DNA of 64,000 nucleotides from SH-MAG3 sp035461245. Lineage in GTDB: Bacteria; Gemmatimonadota; Gemmatimonadetes; Longimicrobiales; RSA9. The notes under the pieces are model-generated. The model did no database searches. It had not been told where the DNA came from and saw only the letters and a program-made list of their open reading frames with translations. Position numbers and translations under genes: made by a program. This document shows positions 46,510 through 54,987 of the stretch, piece by piece; within the stretch, counting starts at the first letter, position 1, and each line of letters opens with the position of its first letter. The DNA lies in NCBI GenBank assembly GCA_035461245.1, contig DATHVP010000123.1:21906-85905 (forward strand). Direction: 5' to 3'.

Positions 46510-48138
46510 ATGCTCGTGCGCTCCACGTTCGCGCCGCGCCTGACGGGCACCCTCGCGCTGCTGGGCGCGCTGGTGCTGCCCCTGTCGCCGGCGGCGGCGC
46601 AGCCGATCCAGAACCTGCGGACCCCCATGGAGGTGTCCGGCTTCCAGCGGCATACCAGCCATGACGAGATGTGGGACTACCTGCTGGCGCTGCGCTCGCG
46701 GAGCACGGACATGCGGCTGGGCAGTTATGGCGAGACGCGCGAGGGCAGGGAGCTGCCGTACGCCATCTTCAGTCGCCCGCTGATCTCGACGCCCCACGAG
46801 GCCGTGCTGCTGGGCAAGCCGGTGGTTGTGCTGGCGGCGAACGTACATGGTGGCGAGCGCACGTTCCGGGAATCGCTGCTGATCCTGATGCGGGAGATCG
46901 CGACGCCGGGCACGTCTGCGAACCGGCTGCTGGACGACATGGTCATCATCGCGGCGCCGCAGATCAATCCGGACGGTTTCGAGGCGACGCCGAACGGTCA
47001 GCGCGGCAATGCGTGGGGGATTGACCTGAACCGCGACTACATCAAGCTGGAGCACCCGGAGATTGCCAACTACATCGGCAACCTCATCAACCACTGGAAC
47101 CCGCACCTGTACGTGGACGGCCACAACGGCGGCGTGTTCCCGTACAACGTGACGTACCAGTGCCCGAGCCACGCCAGCCCCGACCAGCGCATCACTGAAC
47201 TGTGCGACAACGAGATCTTCCCGGCCATTGACCGTGCCCTCGAGGCGGGCAACTACAAGTCCTGGTACTACAACGTCGGTTCCCCGGACGAGGAGCGCTG
47301 GCCTGTGGGCGGCAACCAGGCCCGTATCGGCCGCAACTACGGTGGCTTCGCGAATACCGTGGCCATCCTGTTCGAGTCGCCGGGCTGGCAGGAGCGTGAG
47401 CCCGGCGTGCGCGCGGGCGAGATCGCGCTGCGTGCAGTGCTCGACTACGTGCAGCAGAACCCCGACCGCCTCATCACCACGGTGAACCGCGCCCGTCGCG
47501 AGACCATCGCCATGGGCCTGGCGGCGCAGGGTGAGGTGGCGGTGGAGATGGAGTACGGACCGCAGGACCGTCGCGTGAACTATGAGATCGGTGTCGGCCA
47601 GGGCGCCGATCGCCGGGCCGTTCCCGTGACCAACGCCCTGCTCATGAGCAAGCCGGTCGCCACGAAGACACGGGCCCGGCCCTACGCCTACGTCCTGCCC
47701 CGGGACGCGGTGGACGCCGTGGCCATGCTCCAGCGCCACGGCATCGTCGTCGAGCAGCTGCAGGACTCGGCCCGCCTGGAAGTCCAGGCGTACACGGTGG
47801 CCGATGTGCAGCACTCGCCGCAGTACAATCACGCCGCCACCGTCCAGGTCACCGTGGGCGAGGTCATTACCACGACCCGGCTGTTCCCCCGGGGCACCTA
47901 CGTGGTGCCCACGGGCCAGGTGCTGGGTCGCGTCGTGGCGCACATGCTGGAGCCGGAAACCGACGACAACGTCGTATACTGGAACACCATGGACGCCTGG
48001 CTGCCCCGGCCCCGGCCGGAAGGCACGCAGGCCGGCGGCCAGGGCGGTGGCTTCGGCCAGCAACAGGGCCCGCCGCTGGTGCCCATCTTCAAGCTGATGC
48101 AGGCGCAGGGCCTCCCGACGAAGGTCGTCGAGCCCTAA
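46510..48138 (+). CDS. Secreted M14-family zinc carboxypeptidase
   Basis: 542 residues. A signal peptide ends PLSPAAAQ. The M14 domain supplies zinc ligands in AANVHGGERTFRES (HxxE) and LYVDGHNGGVFP, substrate-binding NPDGFEATPNGQRG and GIDLNRDYIKLEHPE, and the probable catalytic Glu in AILFESPG. A C-terminal region of about 200 residues without known catalytic motifs follows and ends in a Gly/Gln-rich stretch. M14 enzymes remove C-terminal residues from peptides or cell-wall peptides. GGAGAAG precedes the ATG at 46510. Together with the upstream propeller-amidohydrolase it suggests extracellular peptide breakdown. Confidence 0.92.
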   Translation: MLVRSTFAPRLTGTLALLGALVLPLSPAAAQPIQNLRTPMEVSGFQRHTSHDEMWDYLLALRSRSTDMRLGSYGETREGRELPYAIFSRPLISTPHEAVLLGKPVVVLAANVHGGERTFRESLLILMREIATPGTSANRLLDDMVIIAAPQINPDGFEATPNGQRGNAWGIDLNRDYIKLEHPEIANYIGNLINHWNPHLYVDGHNGGVFPYNVTYQCPSHASPDQRITELCDNEIFPAIDRALEAGNYKSWYYNVGSPDEERWPVGGNQARIGRNYGGFANTVAILFESPGWQEREPGVRAGEIALRAVLDYVQQNPDRLITTVNRARRETIAMGLAAQGEVAVEMEYGPQDRRVNYEIGVGQGADRRAVPVTNALLMSKPVATKTRARPYAYVLPRDAVDAVAMLQRHGIVVEQLQDSARLEVQAYTVADVQHSPQYNHAATVQVTVGEVITTTRLFPRGTYVVPTGQVLGRVVAHMLEPETDDNVVYWNTMDAWLPRPRPEGTQAGGQGGGFGQQQGPPLVPIFKLMQAQGLPTKVVEP

Positions 48139-48178
48139 CGCCACCGAACCTGGACACAGCGTTCGGCGGGCAGAAAAC

Positions 48179-48211
48179 GACGGGGCGTCGCAGCGATTGT
48201 GGCGCCCCGTC
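48179..48211 (+). terminator. Stem-loop downstream of the M14 gene
   Basis: Perfect 9-bp stem GACGGGGCG/CGCCCCGTC around a 15-base loop, 40 bp after the stop codon. There is no U-tract. Confidence 0.5.
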
Positions 48212-48255
48212 ATGCGTCCCGGTGCGCCGGCTGTCCTGCAGCCCTAACTTGAGAC

Positions 48256-49035
48256 ATGCGCATCGCACTCGTTTCCATGGACCAGCGGTGGGAGCAGCCG
48301 GAGGCGAACCTGGTGGCTTGCCGGGAACTCGCCGCCACCGCGCGCTCCATGGGTGCGGACCTGGCCGTGTTCCCGGAGATGACGCTCACCGGGTTCACGA
48401 TGAACGCGACGTCGTTCTCCGAACCGCCCGAGGCGTCACCCGCAATCGCGGCCTTCTCCGATATCGCCGCCGACCTGTCCATGGCCTGCGCCTTCGGTGT
48501 CATCCTCGATGGCAGGGACAGGCCCACCAACACCATGGTGCTGGTGGACAGCGCCGGTCGGGAGGTCGCACGCTACGCCAAGCTGCACCCGTTCAGCTAC
48601 GCCGGCGAGGACGCGATCTACGAGGCGGGTGAGACGCTCGCCGTCGCTCGCCTCGACGATGTCGCATTCGGCCTCGCCGTCTGTTACGACCTCCGGTTCC
48701 CCGGCATGTTCGCCGAACTGGCGCCCCGCTGCGACGCCCTTCTGGTCATCGCCAACTGGCCCGGGCAACGTATCCAGCACTGGGAGACACTGCTGCGTGC
48801 CCGCGCCATCGAAGGACAGTGCTCCGTTATCGGCGTGAATCGAACCGGCAGCGATGGCAACGGCATCGTGTATCCCCGCAGTTCGCTGGCGTTCGACGCC
48901 ATGGGTCGCCCGCTGCCCGTCGTCGCCACGGCCGGCGTCATTGACGTCGTTCAGTTGGACGCCGCCGCCGTCGCTGCGTGGCGCGCCGAGTTCCCCGTCC
49001 TCCGCGACCGCCGCCCCGACCGCTACGCCATCTGA
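48256..49035 (+). CDS. Nitrilase-family amidase (omega-amidase/YafV-like)
   Basis: 259 residues with the nitrilase catalytic triad Glu41 (FPEMTLTGF), Lys109 (YAKLHPFSYAGE) and Cys143 (AVCYDLRFPGMF). The AKLHPFSYAGE and WPGQRIQHWETLLRARAIEG segments are typical of omega-amidases, which hydrolyse the 2-oxo acid amides alpha-ketoglutaramate and alpha-ketosuccinamate in a clean-up reaction. No signal peptide; cytoplasmic. No methionine-salvage gene is nearby. The ATG at 48256 starts at the first beta strand. The serine-hydrolase gene follows on the same strand after about 150 bp. Confidence 0.9.
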   Translation: MRIALVSMDQRWEQPEANLVACRELAATARSMGADLAVFPEMTLTGFTMNATSFSEPPEASPAIAAFSDIAADLSMACAFGVILDGRDRPTNTMVLVDSAGREVARYAKLHPFSYAGEDAIYEAGETLAVARLDDVAFGLAVCYDLRFPGMFAELAPRCDALLVIANWPGQRIQHWETLLRARAIEGQCSVIGVNRTGSDGNGIVYPRSSLAFDAMGRPLPVVATAGVIDVVQLDAAAVAAWRAEFPVLRDRRPDRYAI

Positions 49036-49183
49036 CCGGGTGGCGTCAGGCGACCAGGGGGTATCCCTCGCGGCGGGCGTCCGCGCTGGTTGCCGTGTCC
49101 GCGCCATTAGCATACAATTCACTCCCCTCCGGTGCCGCGCTGGTGGCACAAGCAACAACAGCAGTCAGCCCGCAGGAGCGATC

Positions 49184-50257
49184 ATGCTGAAGTCCGTACG
49201 CGCTGCCGTCATCCTGACCCTGCTGCTGCCGCTGGCGGCGGCTGCACAGCACGTCTACCCGGCGACCGAGTGGGAGCGGCATTCCGCTCCGGAGGCCGTG
49301 GGCTGGTCCACCGAGGGCCTGGCCCGGGTGCACGAGCGGCTCAGTGACATGCCATCCACGGGCCTCATGGCCGTCGTCGGTGGCCGGGTCCTCTTCGAGT
49401 ACGGCAACGTAGACACGGTCAGTTACCTGGCGTCGGTGCGGAAGAGCATCCTGTCCATGCTGGTGGGGATCTACCGCGAGCGCGGCGTCATTGACCTGGA
49501 CCGCACCCTCGCGGACATGGGCATCGATGATCACCAGGGCCTGACGGACGCCGAGAAGCAGGCGACGATGCTGCACCTGCTCACGGCCCGATCGGGCGTC
49601 TATCATCCTGCGTCCAACAGCGGCGATGACCTGGCCAGCGCCCCGGAGCGCGGCTCACAGGCGCCGGGCACGTACTACCTGTACAGCAACTGGGACTTCA
49701 ACGCGCTGGGGACGGCGTTCGAAACGCAGACGGGCGTGAATATCTATGACGCCCTCGAGCAGGAGCTGGCCATCCCCCTCGGCTTCCAGGACTTTGATCG
49801 GTCCAGCCACCGCAAGTCGGGGAACCTGAGCATCTCGCGGCATCCAGCCTACCACATCAACCTCTCCACCCGGGACATGGCCCGCATCGGCTACCTGATG
49901 CTGCGGGAAGGGCGCTGGCACGACCGGCAGATCGTGCCAGCGGACTACGTGCGGGAGAGCACGCGGGCGTACACGCCCCGCACGGAGATGAACCCGGAGC
50001 GGCGTCGCACCGGTCCCTGGGGATACGGCTACCTGTGGTGGGTGTTCGACAACCCGGACCTGCCGGAGGCTTACCGCGGCGCGTACGTCGGGCTGGGTGC
50101 CGTCGGCCAGCACATCCTGGTGATGCCGGCCCTCGATCTGGTCGTCACCCATAAGACGGCGCCGGGCCGTGGCGTGTCCGTCTCCCACAATGAGTTCCTG
50201 GAGCTGGTGGAGGTCTTGCTGGAGGCGGCGCCCGCGACACTGGTGCCAGCCCGGTAG
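49184..50257 (+). CDS. Secreted class-C beta-lactamase-like serine hydrolase
   Basis: 357 residues. A signal peptide ends LPLAAAAQ. The penicillin-binding/beta-lactamase fold shows SVRK (Ser84, Lys87) as the SxxK motif, YSN (167-169) as YxN, and HKTAPG late in the protein in the place of KTG. Family members include esterases, D-peptidases and beta-lactamases; the absence of a typical KTG/KSG makes a true beta-lactamase less likely. AGGAG lies seven bases before the ATG at 49184. It converges with the catalase gene across a very strong stem-loop. Confidence 0.88.
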   Translation: MLKSVRAAVILTLLLPLAAAAQHVYPATEWERHSAPEAVGWSTEGLARVHERLSDMPSTGLMAVVGGRVLFEYGNVDTVSYLASVRKSILSMLVGIYRERGVIDLDRTLADMGIDDHQGLTDAEKQATMLHLLTARSGVYHPASNSGDDLASAPERGSQAPGTYYLYSNWDFNALGTAFETQTGVNIYDALEQELAIPLGFQDFDRSSHRKSGNLSISRHPAYHINLSTRDMARIGYLMLREGRWHDRQIVPADYVRESTRAYTPRTEMNPERRRTGPWGYGYLWWVFDNPDLPEAYRGAYVGLGAVGQHILVMPALDLVVTHKTAPGRGVSVSHNEFLELVEVLLEAAPATLVPAR

Positions 50258-50270
50258 CACATCAGGGCGC

Positions 50271-50310
50271 GGCTGGCGGGGCAGCAACGCCGGATGCTGC
50301 CCCGCCAGCC
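50271..50310. terminator. 16-bp perfect stem-loop between convergent genes
   Basis: GGCTGGCGGGGCAGCA pairs exactly with TGCTGCCCCGCCAGCC around an eight-base loop, between the serine-hydrolase and catalase stop codons. There is no U-tract in either direction. Confidence 0.65.
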
Positions 50311-50327
50311 GTACGCCTGACCCTGCG

Positions 50328-52454
50328 TTATGCCGGGACCATGTCCTTCTCCTGTCGGTCCCAGTGCCTGTACTCCGCAACCGCATTCAGGAACGTGTCG
50401 GCAAAGTCGCCGCCGGCGGAGCGGCTGGTTACCACGCCGGCATCATTGGTGACGTCGTCGCCATCGGCGAGGCGGACACCCTTGAGCTGGGCCGCCCTCA
50501 GCACGTCCACGCCCTCACCAAAGGCGCCCACCGTCTTGCAGTGCTTGAACGTCTCGTTGATCCAGTGGATGGCATCGCCATGCTGCTTCACCGCGGTGGC
50601 ATTGTCTGCGCCGCCGGCGACGAGCACGGCATCGTACATGACGGATGCGGCCGTGACGTAATTCCTGTCAACCTTCACCGGGTCGCCGCTGGTGGGCTTC
50701 AGCTCACCAAGCAGCTTCGACACAATCTCAACCCGGGCGCCCGCGTTCATTAACGCATCCTTTACCTGCATTAGGGAGGCGGCGTCCACGCCATCTGCCG
50801 CCAGGACCGCGATCTTCTTCGTCTTCGGGCTCGGCTTCTTCTGGTGCTCCACGCCGACTTCCGGCACCAGCACCTTCGGCTTCGCGATCTCCTTCCTCGG
50901 AGGCGTAGCCACGCCGATGCCCTCGGCGATGCGAACCGCCAGGTCATGGTCGATGTTGTTGAAGAATTCGTTGACCATGCGCTCCCGGACCTCCACCGTC
51001 TCCACCTTGCTCAGCTCAAAGTGGGCGGCCTCCACCAGGCGCTGCTGCTCGCCTGGCGTGATGCTGTGCCAGAACATGGTGGCCTGGCTGAAGAAGTCGC
51101 GGAACTTGTCGCTGCGGTTCCGGACCTTGGCGCCGTCCACCTTCTCCATGTGGTGCACGTAGCCGCCAGCCGACTCCGGCGCCATCATGGGGCACCCCTT
51201 TGCCAGGGAGTTGGGGAAGTATGCGACGCGGCCCTTGTTGATGGTCTGCCGCATGAAACCGTCCCGCTGGTTGTTGTGCACCGGCGCCAGCGGGCGATTG
51301 ATGGGGATCTCGCTGAAGTTCGGGCCACCCAGGCGAATAAGCTGCGTATCTATGTAAGAGAAGAGGCGGGCCTGGAGCAACGGGTCGTTCGTGAAATCGA
51401 TGCCGGGAACCACGTGCCCGGGATGGAACGCCACCTGCTCGGTCTCGGCGAAGAAATTGTCCGGGTTCCGGGTCAGCGTCATCCTGCCCACCTTCCGCAG
51501 CGGCACCTGCGCCTCCGGCCAGAGCTTCGTCGCGTCGAGGATATCGAAGTCGAAGGCGTGCTCGTCCTCCTCCTCGATCATCTGCACGCACAGCTCGAAC
51601 TCCGGATAGTCCCCCATCTCAATGGCTTCCCAGAGATCCCGACGGTTGAAGTCCGGGTCCTTGCCGGCAATCTTCTGCGTCTCGTCCCAGACCAGCGAGG
51701 CCGTCCCGAGGGTGGGTCGCCAGTGCCACTTGATGAAGCGGGCCTGGCCCTGGTCGTTGATCCAGCGGAACGTGTGTACGCCGAATCCCTCCATAGTCCG
51801 GTAACTGCGGGGCAGCGCGCGGTCGGACAGGACCCACATGATCATGTGGGCGGACTCGGGCATCAGCGAGATGAAGTCCCAGAACGTGTCGTGGGCTGCC
51901 GAGGCCTGCGGCATCTCGTTGTGGGGCTCCGGCTTGATGGAGTGCACCAGGTCGGGAAACTTGATGCCGTCCTGGATGAAGAAGGGCGGCATATTGTTGC
52001 CCACCAGGTCAAAGTTGCCCTCGGGCGTGTAGAACTTGGTGGCGAATCCCCGGACGTCCCGCACGGTGTCGGCGGAGCCGCGGAACCCGACGACGGTGGA
52101 GAAGCGGACGAAGACGGGTGTCTTCAGGGACGGGTCCGTCAGGAATTTCGCCTTCGTGAACTCGGCCATGGACTCGTAGACCTGAAAGTGGCCGTGGGCC
52201 GCGGAGCCGCGGGCGTGGACCACGCGCTCCGGGATCCGCTCGTGGTCGAAGTGGGTCATCTTTTCACGGAGATGGAAGTCCTCCATGAGCGTCGGCCCGC
52301 GGGGTCCCGCCTTCAGCGAGTCGTCGGTGTGGTTGATGCGGACACCCTGGTTCGTGGTCAGGTACTCGCCCTCACCGTTCTCGGCGTGGGCGTCCAGCGC
52401 CCGGGTCTTGTCCGTGTCCTGCTGCTCCGGCGTGGGCGTGCGGTCGTCCGCCAT
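50328..52454 (-). CDS. katE: Large-subunit monofunctional catalase (HPII type)
   Basis: 708 residues, the size of clade-2 catalases. Catalytic His80 is in ERVVHARGSAAHGHFQ, the Asn is in FDLVGNNMPPFFI, and the haem-ligand Tyr is in ARLFSYIDTQLIRLGG. From about residue 565 a C-terminal flavodoxin/DJ-1-like domain follows (KKIAVLAADGVDAASLMQVK, and MYDAVLVAGGADN). It converts hydrogen peroxide to water and oxygen in the cytoplasm. GGAGGAGG precedes the ATG at 52454; upstream in-frame codons are unconserved. The 296-bp divergent spacer to the RidA-like gene includes a 10-bp GC inverted repeat (52582-52591/52624-52633). Confidence 0.97.
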   Translation of the reverse strand: MADDRTPTPEQQDTDKTRALDAHAENGEGEYLTTNQGVRINHTDDSLKAGPRGPTLMEDFHLREKMTHFDHERIPERVVHARGSAAHGHFQVYESMAEFTKAKFLTDPSLKTPVFVRFSTVVGFRGSADTVRDVRGFATKFYTPEGNFDLVGNNMPPFFIQDGIKFPDLVHSIKPEPHNEMPQASAAHDTFWDFISLMPESAHMIMWVLSDRALPRSYRTMEGFGVHTFRWINDQGQARFIKWHWRPTLGTASLVWDETQKIAGKDPDFNRRDLWEAIEMGDYPEFELCVQMIEEEDEHAFDFDILDATKLWPEAQVPLRKVGRMTLTRNPDNFFAETEQVAFHPGHVVPGIDFTNDPLLQARLFSYIDTQLIRLGGPNFSEIPINRPLAPVHNNQRDGFMRQTINKGRVAYFPNSLAKGCPMMAPESAGGYVHHMEKVDGAKVRNRSDKFRDFFSQATMFWHSITPGEQQRLVEAAHFELSKVETVEVRERMVNEFFNNIDHDLAVRIAEGIGVATPPRKEIAKPKVLVPEVGVEHQKKPSPKTKKIAVLAADGVDAASLMQVKDALMNAGARVEIVSKLLGELKPTSGDPVKVDRNYVTAASVMYDAVLVAGGADNATAVKQHGDAIHWINETFKHCKTVGAFGEGVDVLRAAQLKGVRLADGDDVTNDAGVVTSRSAGGDFADTFLNAVAEYRHWDRQEKDMVPA

Positions 52455-52750
52455 GTGGGCCTCCTCCTGCTCCTGATGATGCGTGAACGTGCTGCCGGAA
52501 CGGGAGGCAAGATGGGTACCGGCCAGGCGGCACCTTCTGGGGCTCTGCTGCGGGAACGGTGGGGGCGCATCAGGACGGGGGGCCGGCCTCCAGCGGCGGC
52601 ATACGAGCATGTGGGGCTGGAGCGGAGGCCGGCGGCAGCGTACTATTACCTGATCCTGCACACGCCTGATCGCACGAGCCCGGCCGGGTGGCCGGGCGGG
52701 CGCCCGTCGCGCTGCCTGCACGGCGTGCCGATACCTGACCGGAGAGCACC

Positions 52751-53212
52751 ATGCGACTGATTCCCGTCCTCGCCGTCTTCGCCCTCGGCGTCGTCACCAC
52801 ACTGGTCACTGCCGCAACGCTGCAGCAGGCGCCTGCCGCCCAATCGGACATCGAGTTCATCGGCGTCGGCCGGAACCTCTCCAGCGTGGTGCGGGTCGGT
52901 AACACGCTGTACCTGTCGGGTCAGCTCGGCCTGCGGGGCGAGCGCGGCATCGAGCCGGAGACGCGCGCGACGATGGAGAGCATCAAGTCACTGCTGGAGG
53001 CCAACGGCGCCACCATGGACGACGTCGTCAAGTGCACGGTGTTCCTGGGCGACTTCGGCGACTTCAACGCCATGAACGCCGTTTACGCGCCATACTTCGA
53101 GAAGCATCGTCCGGCCCGCAGCACCGTGGCGGTGGCCGGCATGTTCGGTGATGCGGCGGTGGAGATCGAGTGCATGGCCGTCATCGGCGCGCGCAACGCG
53201 ACGTCATCATAG
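52751..53212 (+). CDS. RidA/YjgF-family protein with signal peptide
   Basis: 153 residues. The first 25 (IPVLAVFALGVVTTLVTAAT) are a signal peptide or membrane anchor, unusual for this cytoplasmic family. The rest is a complete RidA domain: SSVVRVGNTLYLSGQLGL, LEANGATMDDVVKCTVFLGD, FNAMNAVYAPYFE, RPARSTVAV with the catalytic-type Arg123, and VEIECMAVIG with the conserved Glu140. RidA deaminates reactive enamines/imines; an exported form would act on periplasmic intermediates. GGAGAG lies close before the ATG. It converges with the unknown gene at 53234. Confidence 0.88.
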   Translation: MRLIPVLAVFALGVVTTLVTAATLQQAPAAQSDIEFIGVGRNLSSVVRVGNTLYLSGQLGLRGERGIEPETRATMESIKSLLEANGATMDDVVKCTVFLGDFGDFNAMNAVYAPYFEKHRPARSTVAVAGMFGDAAVEIECMAVIGARNATSS

Positions 53213-53233
53213 GGCTCTGCGCGGCCGGCCCCA

Positions 53234-53755
53234 TCAGCGGAGGTCGGCCATGGAGCTGAACGACCGGGTCGGCTCGCCCGCGAACGGCTCCAGCGAGGGC
53301 TTCTCCAGCAGCGCGATGTTCACCACGCGCTGGTGGTACTTCCAGCCGTCCAGGCCGAGGAGCGTCGTGTAGCGGCCGTTCCATGCGGCGCTGCACCATG
53401 TGCCCGGCCTGACGGTCAGGACGCGACGGCGTTCCCTGCTGCGCTCCGGCGCGCCGACCTCCCACTCCCACGCGAACTCCGCAGTGACACTGTCTTCGGC
53501 TACACGGATGGCGAGGCCGGGGATGCGGTGGACCTGGCCGGGACTCCAGGCCATCACCTCCATGTCATGTGTCGGCGTGTAGCCGGACGCCTCGTCCAGT
53601 CCCACGGCGTGCAGCACCACGGTGAGGCCCCTGCCGGCAGGTGGCAGTGCCGGCAGGACGTACCTGCCTGGCGCCGCGTTCCGAACCCGGGCCCGGGGTC
53701 CGCTGCGGGACTCCTTCGTCCACGTCAGGTGGACGTCCTGTATGACAGCGATCAC
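53234..53755 (-). CDS. Hypothetical protein at the end of the NHL gene group
   Basis: 173 residues, no family recognised. The start is GTG (MIAVIQDVHLTW) without a clear ribosome-binding site. The protein has a probable beta-rich N-terminal half (GLTVVLHAVGLDEASGYTPT) and Trp-rich patches (EFAWEWEVGAPE, GTWCSAAWNGRYTTLLGLDG). No signal peptide or membrane helix. It begins 44 bp after the second NHL gene on the same strand and is probably the third gene of that unit. A coding role is supported by the long open frame and position, not by homology. Confidence 0.5.
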   Translation of the reverse strand: MIAVIQDVHLTWTKESRSGPRARVRNAAPGRYVLPALPPAGRGLTVVLHAVGLDEASGYTPTHDMEVMAWSPGQVHRIPGLAIRVAEDSVTAEFAWEWEVGAPERSRERRRVLTVRPGTWCSAAWNGRYTTLLGLDGWKYHQRVVNIALLEKPSLEPFAGEPTRSFSSMADLR

Positions 53756-53799
53756 CGGGTTACAAGTTCCCCCGCGCCTGCGTCATGCCTGAGCGCGGC

Positions 53800-54987
53800 C
53801 TACCGGCGGGGCCAGACGGTGCCCTGGTCCGCGGCAGGAGCCGGACCGAGACCGCGGAAGTTGAACTTCTGGACGCGCTTGCCCTCATACGTCTCCGCGG
53901 TGTAGACGTTGCCGTGGCTGTCCACCGCGATGCTGTGCACCGCGTAGAACTGGCCGGGCTGCCGGCCGCCGCTGCCGAAGGACGTGAGCAGGTCCAGCGT
54001 ACTGCGGTCCAGCACGTGGACGCGCATGTTGGAGCCGTCGGCAACGTAAAGGAACTGCTGCGCGTCATCCGCCGAGAACGCCACGTCCCACACCGAGCCC
54101 TCGCCCAGCGTTTCCGATGCGATGACCTTCTCGGTGACGAACGTGCCGTCCGTGCGGAAGACCTGGATTCGGTTGCTCTCGCGGTCGCAGACGTAGACGT
54201 GATCGTCGGCGGAGACCTTCACGCAGAACGGGTTGCGGAACTGCTGCGCTGGCGCCGCGCCGGGCGCGTGCGCCGGGGGCTGGACGCTGGCATCGGCTGG
54301 CCGGCCGTACGCGCCCCAGCTCCGCCGCACGCTGCCGTCAGCCAGGTTCAGCACGACAATCTGCCGCCCCGGCCCATCGGCGATGAACATCTCTTCGGCA
54401 GCGCGGTGGAACGCGACGCCCGTCGGCCGGCCTATGCCGGTGACCACATCGACGAAGCGGCCCTCCGCGGCGAACCTGCGGAACCCGACGTCGCTCTCGT
54501 CCACCCCGCCGATCCAGACGGCACCGGAAGGATCTAGCGCGATGCGGTGGCTGGCCACCGGCCATTGGGACACCTCGTCGGGGCCGCCCCAGTGTGCGGC
54601 CAGGCTGCCATCGGCATGGAAGACGAGGACGGCCGGTGCCGGCCGGCAGCAGTCGCCGGTGGGCGGATCGGTGGCCGCGCCGATCTCCGTGCGCCGGTTG
54701 AAGCTGTCCGTCCGATGCACCACCCAGACGCGGTCCTGGGCATCAACGGTCACGCCAACGGCGGAGCCGATGAGCCAGTGATCCGGCAAGGGCTTCGGCC
54801 AGAACGGGTCCACTTCGAAGAGCGGCACCTGCTGCGCCTGGCTGCCGGCGGCGCCCCCTGGCAGTGTGGTGGCAGCGGCAATGGCGACGGCGATGATGCA
54901 GAGCGCGCCGGCCACGGTGACCAGTGAGCCCCTCGTCCCGGCGCGGCTCGCGCGGCGCGCCGCTGAACCAGTGATCAACCTCTTCAT
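53800..54987 (-). CDS. NHL-repeat beta-propeller protein 2 (exported)
   Basis: 395 residues. A membrane anchor or signal (VAGALCIIAVAIAAATTLPG) precedes a six-bladed NHL propeller with repeats such as LIGSAVGVTVDAQDRVWVVH, PFCVKVSADDHVYVCDRESN, and SVWDVAFSADDAQQFLYVAD, closing SIAVDSHGNVYTAETYEGKR. It resembles peptidyl-glycine lyase and gluconolactonase-like proteins in fold, but no metal-binding His set is obvious. It starts inside the stop of the upstream paralogue (ATGA overlap), so both are translated together. GGGAGG precedes the ATG. Strongly similar to the next gene throughout. Confidence 0.85.
   Translation of the reverse strand: MKRLITGSAARRASRAGTRGSLVTVAGALCIIAVAIAAATTLPGGAAGSQAQQVPLFEVDPFWPKPLPDHWLIGSAVGVTVDAQDRVWVVHRTDSFNRRTEIGAATDPPTGDCCRPAPAVLVFHADGSLAAHWGGPDEVSQWPVASHRIALDPSGAVWIGGVDESDVGFRRFAAEGRFVDVVTGIGRPTGVAFHRAAEEMFIADGPGRQIVVLNLADGSVRRSWGAYGRPADASVQPPAHAPGAAPAQQFRNPFCVKVSADDHVYVCDRESNRIQVFRTDGTFVTEKVIASETLGEGSVWDVAFSADDAQQFLYVADGSNMRVHVLDRSTLDLLTSFGSGGRQPGQFYAVHSIAVDSHGNVYTAETYEGKRVQKFNFRGLGPAPAADQGTVWPRR

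Noticed and set aside
50844..52760. A 638-codon open frame on the plus strand
   Set aside because: It is antisense to the catalase gene, which has all its catalytic residues; the frame has no recognisable motif.
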